Shown piece by piece: positions 8,106 through 15,146 of a stretch of DNA of 15,146 nucleotides. A program made the position numbers and the translations under genes. Position 1 is the first letter of the stretch; every line of letters begins with the position of its first letter. Below the pieces are notes generated by a model. That model saw only the letters and a list, made by a program, of their open reading frames with translations, was not told the origin of the DNA and ran no database searches. Origin of the DNA: Planctomycetota bacterium (GTDB lineage Bacteria > Planctomycetota > Planctomycetia > Planctomycetales > Planctomycetaceae); the NCBI GenBank assembly GCA_023429275.1, contig JAEYWB010000718.1:1-15146 (forward strand), written 5' to 3'.

Positions 8106-10523
8106 ATGCGGAATGCTTCGCGGGGATTGATCGTGCTCCTCCTCTGGCTGGGCCAGCCCGTCCGGAGCGACGAGCCGGCGTCGATTCAGCCGATCCCCGC
8201 CGAGGTCCGCCTGACCGACCCGGAGTCCGCCGAACAACTGCTGGTCTGGGGAGTCCTCTCGAGCGGGCGGCGAACCGATCTGACGGCACAGGCTCAATAC
8301 CTTGCGGTCCCGGACGGAATCGTGCGGGTTTCGGCGACCGGGCTCGTCACTCCTCTGCGGGACGGACGGGCCGACATCACAATCTCCCACGGATCGAATC
8401 GGTCCGTCGTCGCGGTCGAGGTCAACGGTTTTTCGAATCCGCCCCCGGTCTCGTTTCGCCGCGATGTCATCCCGATTCTCTCGAAGGCAGGGTGCAACTC
8501 GGGAGGGTGCCACGGCAAGGCGGAAGGTCAGAACGGGTTTCGGCTGAGCATCTTCGGCTATGACCACCGGGCCGACCATCAGGCGCTGGTCCTGGAGGGA
8601 CACGGACGCCGGGTTTTCCCGCCGGCACCGCAACGGAGCCTGCTGCTGCAGAAGGGGAGTGCCGCGACCCCGCACGGGGGTGGGCGAAAGCTCGAAGCAG
8701 GGTCGCGCTGGTACCGCCGCATCGAACGCTGGATCGCCGAAGGGGCCCGTTTTGACGACACGGCCGAAGTTGCGGCTTCGCTCGAGGTGGAGCCTGCGCA
8801 GATCACTCTCGAGAAAAATGGCTCGCAGCAGCTGCGGGTCGTCAGCGTCACGAAGGAGGGAATCCGTCGCTGCGTTACGGCCGAGTGCGCCTACCTGTCG
8901 AACAATGCCGCCATTGCGGACGTCGACGCCACCGGCCGGATCACGTCGACCGACATTCCCGGCGAAGCGGCGATCCTGGTGCGCCACCAGGGAGACGTCG
9001 CCTTCTGCCGTGTGACCCGCCCACAGCCCGCAAGCGAGTTCGTCCGCCCCCCGGAACGGAACTTTGTCGACCGGCTGGTCTGGGACAAGCTGGAGTCGCT
9101 CGGCATCGCCGTCAGCCCCCTCGCGGATGATGCGACTTTCCTTCGGCGCGCCGCCCTCGACATCACCGGGACACTGCCGACAGCCGACGAGGCACGGGCT
9201 TTCCTCGCCGATTCGACTCCGGACAAACGTCAGCGACTCGTCGCCGATCTCCTCGAACGGCCCGAATACGCCACATACTGGTCGCAGCGGTGGGCCGATC
9301 TGCTGCAGGTCGACAAGGACGTTCTGACGCCGCAAGGGGCCGTCGCGTTCAACCGATGGATCCGGCGGCAGTTCGAGCACAACGTCCCGTACGATGAGTT
9401 CGTGCGGAGCATCCTGACCGCGGAAGGGTCGACGCTCGCCGAGTCGCCAGCCGGCTTCTTCCAGGTGCAGAAGGACCCGGAAAAACTCGCGAGATCGATC
9501 AGCCAGCTGTTCCTCGGCGTCCGGATCGAGTGCGCCCAGTGTCATCACCACCCTTTCGAACGATGGGACCAGCAGGACTATTTCGCCCTCGCGGGACTGT
9601 TCACTGGAATCGAGCGAAAGCCCAATCCGCTGGGGGGACTGAAGATTCGCGACGGCGCTTCCGCCTCCGATCTCAAGAACCCGCGGACGGGTGAGCCGGT
9701 TCCGGCGGCGGCCCTCGGCGCGCCTCCGCTCGATCCGGCGAACACACTCGCTCGCCGCCGGCAATTCGCGACATGGGCGACCTCCCCCGGCAACGAGGCG
9801 TTCACCCGGACGATTGTCAACCGCCTCTGGGCGCACTACTTCGGCCGCGGACTCATCGAGCCGGTCGACGACATCCGGGCCACGAACCCGGCTTCCAACG
9901 AACGGCTTCTCGAGGCGCTGACGCAGCACCTCGTCGCGCTCAAGTACGACATCAAGGCGTTCACGAGGACATTGCTCGACTCGCGCGCCTACCAGATTTC
10001 ATCCCGGGTCGAGAGAGCGAACGGTGCCGACGACCAGAACTATTCCCGCGCGGCCTGGAAGACCCTTCCCGCAGAGGTGCTGCTCGACGCCGTCTCGCAA
10101 GTGACCGGCATCCCCGAGGAGTTCAATGGCTGGCCTGCCGGTTACCGCGCCATCGAAGTGTGGGACAACAAGCTCCCCTCGGATTTCCTCGAGGTCTTCG
10201 GGCGTCCGGCACGGCAGTCGGTCTGCGCTTGTGAGCGGGATGGCGAGCCGAGCATCGCCCAGGCTCTCCACCTGATGAACTCGACGGCGACCGCCGCGAA
10301 GATCGCCTCGCCAAAAGGACGCGCCGCCCGGCTCGCGGTATCGATGCCCGGTAACGACGAACTGATCGACGAACTGTACCTCGTCACCCTGTCGCGGTTC
10401 CCGAGCGAAGCGGAGCGGACCCGCATCCGCAGTCTTTTCGCTGAATCAAAGAACCGGCGGGAGGCCGTTGAAGACATCCTGTGGAGCCTGATGAACACGA
10501 AGGAGTTCGTGTTCAATCACTAG
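8106..10523 (+). CDS. Exported Big2 / PSCyt-like / DUF1549 / DUF1553 protein
   Basis: Predicted 805-aa protein. The ATG at 8106 gives a good signal peptide (about 1-22, hydrophobic core LIVLLLWLG). The open frame extends upstream into the M48 gene (from 7905), but that part would remove the signal peptide from the N-terminus and overlaps coding sequence, so it was not used. A TTG at 8103 is an alternative start. There is no strong ribosome site. Domains in order: a bacterial Ig-like (Big2) domain at about 30-107; a short segment with CNSGGCH at 130-136, resembling planctomycete cytochrome-like domains but with CX4CH spacing; a second Big2-like domain at about 225-305; DUF1549 (PSCyt2) at about 317-505, ending near the haem-type CAQCH motif at 476-480; and DUF1553 (PSD1) at about 545-800, with the family's CACERDGEPSIAQALH segment at 707-722. 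These families are strongly enriched in Planctomycetota, and their biochemical role is unsettled. The CxxCH motif suggests c-type haem or metal binding, which is not proven. The gene is first in an operon-like run with the DUF1501 and PPC genes. Confidence 0.92.
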   Translation: MRNASRGLIVLLLWLGQPVRSDEPASIQPIPAEVRLTDPESAEQLLVWGVLSSGRRTDLTAQAQYLAVPDGIVRVSATGLVTPLRDGRADITISHGSNRSVVAVEVNGFSNPPPVSFRRDVIPILSKAGCNSGGCHGKAEGQNGFRLSIFGYDHRADHQALVLEGHGRRVFPPAPQRSLLLQKGSAATPHGGGRKLEAGSRWYRRIERWIAEGARFDDTAEVAASLEVEPAQITLEKNGSQQLRVVSVTKEGIRRCVTAECAYLSNNAAIADVDATGRITSTDIPGEAAILVRHQGDVAFCRVTRPQPASEFVRPPERNFVDRLVWDKLESLGIAVSPLADDATFLRRAALDITGTLPTADEARAFLADSTPDKRQRLVADLLERPEYATYWSQRWADLLQVDKDVLTPQGAVAFNRWIRRQFEHNVPYDEFVRSILTAEGSTLAESPAGFFQVQKDPEKLARSISQLFLGVRIECAQCHHHPFERWDQQDYFALAGLFTGIERKPNPLGGLKIRDGASASDLKNPRTGEPVPAAALGAPPLDPANTLARRRQFATWATSPGNEAFTRTIVNRLWAHYFGRGLIEPVDDIRATNPASNERLLEALTQHLVALKYDIKAFTRTLLDSRAYQISSRVERANGADDQNYSRAAWKTLPAEVLLDAVSQVTGIPEEFNGWPAGYRAIEVWDNKLPSDFLEVFGRPARQSVCACERDGEPSIAQALHLMNSTATAAKIASPKGRAARLAVSMPGNDELIDELYLVTLSRFPSEAERTRIRSLFAESKNRREAVEDILWSLMNTKEFVFNH

Positions 10524-10530
10524 CGAGAGA

Positions 10531-10607
10531 GTTTTCAGTCGTCAGTTCCATCCGCCCCCCCGACACTCACCGGGGACTCTGACTGAAAACTGATGACTGA
10601 AAACTGA
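10531..10607. repeat. 14-bp tandem repeat plus inverted copy between two operon genes
   Basis: TGACTGAAAACTGA occurs twice in perfect tandem at 10580-10593 and 10594-10607. An 11-bp segment, AGTTTTCAGTC (10531-10541), is the exact reverse complement of 10581-10591 and also of 10595-10605. Either repeat copy can therefore pair with it in the transcript, giving two alternative hairpins. The structure fills most of the 104-bp gap between the DUF1549/DUF1553 stop and the DUF1501 start. There is no T tract, so it is not a standard intrinsic terminator. Its AT content is higher than the surrounding sequence. It may be a dispersed genomic repeat, an mRNA stability or attenuation element, or a remnant of a small mobile repeat. 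The repeat itself is certain; its role is not. Confidence 0.85.
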
Positions 10608-10627
10608 TCACTTCCCAAGGTCATCCC

Positions 10628-11977
10628 ATGTGGAACATGCGAATCGGATCGCCTCACGCGAGCTGCGACGGCATCGCGCGCCGCAACATGCTCCGCCTCG
10701 GGTCGACCGGCCTGCTGGGGGGCCTTTCGCTTCCCGGTCTTCTGAGTCTTCAGGCCCACGCCGCCTCGCAGCTTCCGGCCAAGGCCAGGGCGTGCATCTT
10801 CCTGATGCTCGAAGGGGGGCCGAGCCACATCGACATGTGGGACCTCAAGCCGCAGGCTCCGCCGGAGATCCGCGGCGAGTTCGATCCGATCTCGACGAAC
10901 GTTCCGGGAACCCAGATCGGCGAAATCCTCCCGCTCTGCGCCCGCGTCGCGGACAAGTTCACGATTCTCAGGTCGCACAGCCATGCCGACAACGCCCACC
11001 AGACCGGCCGGCACTGGGTGCTGACCGGCTATCCCCCGAACTTCGCCGACGGCCAGGCCCAGGGAGAGCCGTTCAACATTCTCTATCCCTCACTCGGCTC
11101 GATCGTCTCCCGGGAGCTCGGGCCGGGAGGGGACGTCCCTCCGTACATCGAGATGCCCAACGCACTCGGCCCCGGCGGTCCCGGCTTCTACGGAGCTGCC
11201 TATTCGCCGTTCACGATCGAGAACGATCCGGCTCAGCCCGACTTCGAGGTCCGCGACCTCAACGTGCCGGCCTCGATCACCGACGAACGGTTCGCCCGTC
11301 GCCGCCGGCTTCTGAGCGACATCGAGCCGCTCGGCGAAAGTGCCGCCGCGACCGGACGGGCGGGGGCCCTCTCGATGTACTACGAGAAGGCGGTCGGCAT
11401 GACGACCTCTCCCGCGGCTCGAAAGGCGTTCGACGTCCGAGCCGAATCCGCGGCAACGCGCGAGCGCTACGGGTATTCATCCATCGGCCAGTGCGCTCTC
11501 CTCGCACGCCGGCTCGTCAGCGCCGGGTGTCGGTTCATCGGCATCGACCACGGCAGCTGGGATACACATACCGACAACTTCACGAGCCACAAGAAGGCGC
11601 TCGTCCCGCCGACCGACCGGGCGTTCAGCGCACTCGTCACGGACCTCGACGAGCGCGGCATGCTGGACGAGACCCTCGTGGTGATGATGGGAGAGATGGG
11701 AAGAACCCCGCGGATCAACAAGGACGCGGGACGGGACCACTGGTCGATGTGCCAGACCGTGATCCTGGCCGGCGGGGGGATCAAGCGCGGCGCCGTCATC
11801 GGGGCCAGCGACGAGACGGCGAGTTACCCGACAACGCAGCCCTACGGCATTCAGGACCTCCTCCGCACGGTCTTCCACTTGATGGGAATCGATGCCGACA
11901 AGGAATACCTGACGCCGCTCGGCCGGCCGGTTCCGATCGTCAGCGGTGGGAAGAAGATCGATGAACTCCTCGCCTGA
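10628..11977 (+). CDS. DUF1501 family protein with Tat-type signal
   Basis: Predicted 449-aa protein of the DUF1501 family, which is related to the alkaline phosphatase/sulfatase superfamily. The N-terminus carries a twin-arginine-like signal, ARRNMLRLG at about 17-25, followed by a hydrophobic stretch up to AHA (43-45), suggesting export in folded form. Superfamily-type motifs are GGPSHIDMWD at 63-72, IDHGSWDTH at 306-314, and GEMGRTPRIN (355-364) followed by GRDHW (368-372); these hold probable metal-binding Asp/His residues. The ATG at 10628 is preceded by AAGG at 10617-10620 with 7-nt spacing. It sits between the DUF1549/DUF1553 gene and the PPC-domain gene, a trio repeatedly co-encoded in planctomycetes. 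Co-export and joint action in the periplasm on a large substrate is a reasonable inference. The substrate and any hydrolase activity are unknown. Length is normal for the family. Confidence 0.93.
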   Translation: MWNMRIGSPHASCDGIARRNMLRLGSTGLLGGLSLPGLLSLQAHAASQLPAKARACIFLMLEGGPSHIDMWDLKPQAPPEIRGEFDPISTNVPGTQIGEILPLCARVADKFTILRSHSHADNAHQTGRHWVLTGYPPNFADGQAQGEPFNILYPSLGSIVSRELGPGGDVPPYIEMPNALGPGGPGFYGAAYSPFTIENDPAQPDFEVRDLNVPASITDERFARRRRLLSDIEPLGESAAATGRAGALSMYYEKAVGMTTSPAARKAFDVRAESAATRERYGYSSIGQCALLARRLVSAGCRFIGIDHGSWDTHTDNFTSHKKALVPPTDRAFSALVTDLDERGMLDETLVVMMGEMGRTPRINKDAGRDHWSMCQTVILAGGGIKRGAVIGASDETASYPTTQPYGIQDLLRTVFHLMGIDADKEYLTPLGRPVPIVSGGKKIDELLA

Positions 11978-11996
11978 TGCCGCTGGAGATCCCGAC

Positions 11997-14480
11997 GTGC
12001 GTCTCTCTGCAACCGAACGATCGACAATCCGGACGGCACTCCTTCGCGACCTGGCACGGCTCGCGCTGACTCTCTCTCTTCTTGCCGCCCCGGTCGCCGC
12101 ACAGCAGCCGCAAGTCCAGAAACCGCCAGGTGTTGGCTACGTGTACCCGCCGGTTCTGCGGCCCGGGACGACGACGGATGTCACGATAGGGGGCTTCGAT
12201 TGGACGGACGACCTGGAGTGGTTCGTCCACCGCGGCGACGTCCATCTTGAACCTCTCGGGCCGCCGGGAGACTACATCCTGACGCCCCCTCCCTATTGGG
12301 TCGGCCCCCGGGCCAGCACTCCGCCACAGCCGATACCGCGTGAGGTCGCGGCGCGGATCCGTATCGACGCCGCAGCGCCGCCGGGGCTCGTTCGCTGGCA
12401 GGTGGCGAACGCGAACGGCGCGTCCGCCACGGCGGTCTTTCTCATCAGCGATGGAAACGAAATTACGGAGTCCCGTTCTCGCGATCTTCCGCAGCGCCTC
12501 CCGGAGCTCCCGGTCGCGGTCTCAGGACGGCTGAGCCGTCTGACCGAGGTCGACCGCTACGAGATCGCCGCGACTCGCGACGGCCCGATCTCGATCGACC
12601 TGACAGCCCGGCGAATCGGCTCGAGGTTTCACGGCCAGATCGAGGTACGGGACGCTGCGGGAAAGACCATCGCCGACTTCGCCGACACGCAAGGGCTCGA
12701 CGGAGGACTGACGTTCCCGGCCCGCTCCGGCCAGACCTACGTTGTCAGCCTGCATGACGTCGATTTTCGCGGAGACCGCTCCTTCCTCTACCGGCTGGCC
12801 TTCTCGCAAGGCCCTTGCGTCCTGGGCTCAATTCCCGCGCGAGGGCGGCGGGGCGAGACCGCCGAGGTCGAATGGATCGGTTATGGAATCGCAAGCGGAG
12901 CAGGAGAGGTCGAAGTGGTTCGCTCGAGCGTCCCATTTCCGGCCGATCCCCCTCAATCGTCCCTTCACTGGACACTCCAGACTTCGATCGGACCGGCCTT
13001 CGCCGCGGTGCCGCTGAGCGACCTGCCGGAGTTCGCCGCAAGCCGGCTGTCCACAGTGGCGGACGAACGTTCTTCGCCGAAGACAGCCAGCGTGATCCCC
13101 GCCCCGGCAGCTGTCACCGGACGACTGCATCCCGCCGCGCCCGATCCGCAGTTCCTCTGGACATCGGCTGAAAAGGAGTCCTGGGCTGCATCGCTCGAGT
13201 CCCCCGGACTCGGTTCCCCCCACGACCTGACTCTCAAGATTCTCGATCCCGACGGCAAGGTCATCGCTGAAAGCGACGATCAGCCTGGCGGACTCGACGC
13301 CCGCCTGCAGTTCACGGCGGTTAAGGCCGGCACCTATCTGGCGGTCATCCACAGCCTGACGCCATCGTCAGGACTTCCGACAGATCTCTACCGGCTCGAA
13401 ATTCGCCGGCAGGAGCCCGACTTCACTCTCCGGATACCGCAGACGATTGACCTCCCACTCGGTGACAAGACCTCGGTAAAGATCACCGCGCAGCGGCTCG
13501 GAGGCTTTTCGGGGCCGATCACTCTACGAGCCGAAGGCCTCGGCGCCGGCGTCCGGGCCGACGGCGAGTGGACGATTCCGGCGGAGAAGAACGAACTGAC
13601 CGTGACGCTGGAAGCCGCAAAGGACGCCGATGTTGCCGCGAAGCTGATTCGTGTGCAGGGAACAGCGACGATCGGAGAACAGAGCGTCACCCGCGACGCG
13701 CTCGCCGTGGCGGCGGGGAACCTCGCTCCAGCCTCTCCCGAGGACTCTCTGACGCCGAACGTCCTCCTGGCCGTGACGATGGCTCCCCCCTTCGAGATCC
13801 ATGTGGTGGACCGGGAGCGCCAGCGGGAAGTGCACCGCGGCACGACCTATCCCGCCGAGCTCGAGATTCACCGCTTTGAAAACTTTCAGGGGGCGATGCA
13901 GATCGCCATGACCGCGCAGCAGGACCGTGACCGCCAGGGAATGCGGGGACCGCTGCTCCCGGTGCCGGCCGGCGCAACGCGCGTTCTCTATCCCTGCACG
14001 ATGCCGGAATGGCTCGGAACGGAACTGACCCGCCGCATCGTCGTCCAGGGCGTTGCACCGGTCCCCGATCCCAAAGGCCGCCTCCGCTACCTGACCCGCG
14101 CCGCGGACGCGCGGATCACGATGATCATGGAGGGAGCGCTTCTCAAGCTCAGCTGCGAAGGGACGGAAGAAAGCCGTACCGGCCAGAGCACTCCCCGTCC
14201 CGGCGACACGATCGAGATTCCGGTATCCCTTTCGCGATCGGTCAAGCTGCCGCCGGCCGAGACAACCGTCGTGCTCGAAGTTCCCGAGGAGCTGACCGGC
14301 GTAATCGACGCGGCACCAGTCGTCTTGCCCGCCGGAACCGACAGAGGCCGGATCACGCTCAAGACAGTGGTCGATCCCCGCCTGACGGGTGACTGGCCCC
14401 TCAGAGTTCGTGCCACCACCCTCCAGGACGGACAGTGGCCCGTGGTGTCCTTCGCGACAGTTCCGCTCGAGTTCCCTTGA
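11997..14480 (+). CDS. Large exported protein with pre-peptidase (PPC)-like beta domains
   Basis: Predicted 827-aa exported protein. The chosen start is GTG 11997: a GGAG ribosome site lies at 11985-11988 with 8-nt spacing, and the resulting N-terminus is a conventional signal peptide (core LARLALTLSLLAAPVAA, cleavage near residue 35). An ATG at 11961 would overlap the DUF1501 gene by 17 nt and add an acidic 12-residue extension. It cannot be excluded. The mature protein is beta-rich: an Ig/TIG-like region at about 45-150, a PPC-like domain at about 172-269, and a second at about 370-471 (with IAESDDQPGGLDARLQFTA, typical of PPC). Further beta domains run to the end. No catalytic motif is recognised. 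PPC domains are normally accessory binding modules of secreted proteins. The gene starts 19 bp after the DUF1501 stop, so the two are probably cotranscribed and perhaps translationally coupled. It is most likely an extracytoplasmic partner of the two upstream products. Confidence 0.88.
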   Translation: MRLSATERSTIRTALLRDLARLALTLSLLAAPVAAQQPQVQKPPGVGYVYPPVLRPGTTTDVTIGGFDWTDDLEWFVHRGDVHLEPLGPPGDYILTPPPYWVGPRASTPPQPIPREVAARIRIDAAAPPGLVRWQVANANGASATAVFLISDGNEITESRSRDLPQRLPELPVAVSGRLSRLTEVDRYEIAATRDGPISIDLTARRIGSRFHGQIEVRDAAGKTIADFADTQGLDGGLTFPARSGQTYVVSLHDVDFRGDRSFLYRLAFSQGPCVLGSIPARGRRGETAEVEWIGYGIASGAGEVEVVRSSVPFPADPPQSSLHWTLQTSIGPAFAAVPLSDLPEFAASRLSTVADERSSPKTASVIPAPAAVTGRLHPAAPDPQFLWTSAEKESWAASLESPGLGSPHDLTLKILDPDGKVIAESDDQPGGLDARLQFTAVKAGTYLAVIHSLTPSSGLPTDLYRLEIRRQEPDFTLRIPQTIDLPLGDKTSVKITAQRLGGFSGPITLRAEGLGAGVRADGEWTIPAEKNELTVTLEAAKDADVAAKLIRVQGTATIGEQSVTRDALAVAAGNLAPASPEDSLTPNVLLAVTMAPPFEIHVVDRERQREVHRGTTYPAELEIHRFENFQGAMQIAMTAQQDRDRQGMRGPLLPVPAGATRVLYPCTMPEWLGTELTRRIVVQGVAPVPDPKGRLRYLTRAADARITMIMEGALLKLSCEGTEESRTGQSTPRPGDTIEIPVSLSRSVKLPPAETTVVLEVPEELTGVIDAAPVVLPAGTDRGRITLKTVVDPRLTGDWPLRVRATTLQDGQWPVVSFATVPLEFP

Positions 14481-14501
14481 TTCAACGGTAAGCCCCCGTG
14501 C

Positions 14502-14539
14502 ACTCGAACTGCGGTCGCCACGGCAATCCGCACGAGTTT
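14502..14539 (+). terminator. Weak candidate terminator after the PPC-domain gene
   Basis: An interrupted stem lies 21 nt past the stop codon. ACTCG (14502-14506) and TGCGG (14510-14514) pair with CCGCA (14528-14532) and CGAGT (14533-14537), leaving a 3-nt bulge and a 13-nt loop. Only three T residues follow (14537-14539), so any termination would be weak. It may mark the end of the operon before the tRNA gene. Confidence 0.3.
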
Positions 14540-14603
14540 CCGCTGCTGACAGTCAACAAGGAACCAGGCCGACACCATCGAATTCAATCCTTGAGGCGCG
14601 CGG

Positions 14604-14632
14604 TTTACTCATCGAAAAGCGCTGGCTAGACT
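14604..14632 (+). promoter_or_regulatory. Candidate promoter of the tRNA-Arg gene
   Basis: TTTACT (14604-14609) and TAGACT (14627-14632) are separated by the ideal 17 bp, each matching 4 of 6 consensus positions. The -10 hexamer ends 11 bp before the mature tRNA 5' end. The stretch between them is a C-rich discriminator (14633-14643), as expected for stringently controlled stable-RNA promoters. Assigned by eye. Confidence 0.5.
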
Positions 14633-14643
14633 GCCCCCCTGCC

Positions 14644-14717
<74 letters not shown>

Positions 14718-14754
14718 TTTCTGCAACTCTCGCCGAACGCACGACTTAGCGTAC

Positions 14755-14771
14755 CTGCCCGTGTCGGGCAG
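14755..14771 (+). other. Perfect hairpin downstream of the tRNA
   Basis: CTGCCCG and CGGGCAG form a 7-bp GC-rich stem with a 3-nt TGT loop, 37 nt after the tRNA. No T tract follows (next bases AGCGG), so it is not a standard intrinsic terminator, although it could slow or end tRNA transcription. It could also be part of a recombination region, since the integrase gene follows. Confidence 0.4.
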
Positions 14772-14793
14772 AGCGGCTTGGAAGCCATCGGAA

Positions 14794-14811
14794 AGTGGTA
14801 GTTCTACCACT
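14794..14811. promoter_or_regulatory. 18-nt palindrome upstream of the integrase, possible operator
   Basis: AGTGGTAG-TT-CTACCACT is a perfect 8+8 inverted repeat with a 2-nt centre, ending 27 nt before the integrase ATG. The form fits a dimeric protein binding site, such as a repressor or the integrase itself, or a recombination-core inverted repeat. A 2-nt loop is too tight for a good RNA hairpin, which favours a DNA-level role. The function is not shown by the sequence. Confidence 0.5.
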
Positions 14812-14838
14812 ATTCGCAGGCGGCCAAGGATTCCGCCC

Positions 14839-15146
14839 ATGCCACGCAAGTCCGCTGTCCCTCGCTACACGCTCGACAATCCCTCAGGCCAAGGCCGAGA
14901 CGTCTACTTTGGCCCGTATGACTCCCCGACGAGCCGGGAGCGGTATGCCCGGTTCATCGCCGAACTCGCCACTCACTCGACTCCGGCCGTGGATGATGCA
15001 GGACCCGGCGTCCATGATCCCGACCTGCCTGTCGCTGAACTGATCCTGAGGTACCTCCAGTTCGCCCAGAGCTACCACGGCAACGGAGCCGACGAGTTCG
15101 CGAGCCTTCGCGGAGCCCTGAAGCCCGTCACCCAGCTGTACGGAAC
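14839..15146 (+). CDS. Site-specific integrase (tyrosine recombinase type), N-terminal part only
   Basis: The reading frame opens at ATG 14839 and runs without a stop off the window end, giving 102 codons. It starts MPRKSAVPRYTLDN, then has DVYFGPYDSPTSRERYARFIAEL at about 22-44 and LPVAELILRYLQFAQSYH at about 62-79, then LKPVTQLYG at the end. From memory of the family, this is the pattern at the N-terminus of integrases common in Planctomycetota: a short Arm-binding-like beta segment containing the GPYxSxxSRxxY motif, then the start of the helical core-binding domain. The catalytic R-H-R-Y residues would lie beyond the window and cannot be checked. An AAGGA ribosome site at 14826-14830 with 8-nt spacing strongly supports the start. 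Its position just downstream of a tRNA gene suggests it belongs to an integrated element. Confidence 0.75.
   Translation, partial: MPRKSAVPRYTLDNPSGQGRDVYFGPYDSPTSRERYARFIAELATHSTPAVDDAGPGVHDPDLPVAELILRYLQFAQSYHGNGADEFASLRGALKPVTQLYG

Noticed and set aside
7953..9929. A 658-codon open frame on the minus strand opposite the DUF1549/DUF1553 gene
   Set aside because: It spans the end of the M48 gene, the intergenic gap and most of the DUF1549/DUF1553 gene, has no recognisable domain, and is explained by GC bias opposite a well-supported gene.
10630..11964. A 444-codon open frame on the plus strand in another frame of the DUF1501 gene
   Set aside because: It is extremely Arg/Pro/Gly-rich, typical of a frameshifted reading of high-GC coding DNA, while the DUF1501 frame carries all the family motifs.
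14795..15043. An 82-codon plus-strand frame starting inside the palindrome
   Set aside because: It overlaps the integrase N-terminus in a different frame, lacks a ribosome site and has no family similarity, whereas the 14839 frame has both.

Overview
The window is high-GC bacterial DNA and almost certainly comes from a member of the Planctomycetota. The strongest evidence is the block at 8106-14480. It encodes three protein types in a row: a Big2/PSCyt-like/DUF1549/DUF1553 protein, a Tat-type DUF1501 protein, and a large exported protein with PPC-like beta domains. This combination is a hallmark of planctomycete genomes and is found in many copies in each genome. The integrase N-terminus at the right edge also resembles the tyrosine-recombinase family that is abundant in these bacteria. 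No species can be named from the sequence alone.

Layout. Positions 60-86 hold a textbook intrinsic terminator reading leftwards. It closes purL (3054-121, minus strand), a purine-biosynthesis gene of intermediate size with PurS-like sequence fused to its N-terminus and no glutaminase domain. A 274-bp divergent spacer follows. Next come two plus-strand genes 78 bp apart: a zinc-ribbon/TPR/single-membrane-span protein (3329-5905) and a membrane-anchored M48 zinc metallopeptidase with its own TPR tail (5984-7972). They look like a functional pair at the membrane, although no substrate can be read from the sequence. After 133 bp the exported-protein operon begins (8106-10523, 10628-11977, 11997-14480). 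A 104-bp gap inside it carries a 14-bp tandem repeat and an inverted copy. The last two genes are separated by only 19 bp.

The right end holds a complete tRNA-Arg(UCG) gene (14644-14717) with a plausible sigma70-type promoter. About 120 bp downstream is the start of a site-specific recombinase gene (14839 to beyond the window end). That 120-bp stretch contains two perfect hairpins. A tRNA followed directly by an integrase is the classic layout of the left end of an integrated element, so this edge is the best candidate for a mobile-island boundary. The rest of the element, including any duplicated tRNA 3' end, lies outside the window.

No CRISPR array, rRNA, insertion sequence or recognisable defence system is visible. 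The least understood parts are the TPR/M48 pair, the DUF1549/DUF1553-DUF1501-PPC operon, and the repeat and palindrome structures between genes.
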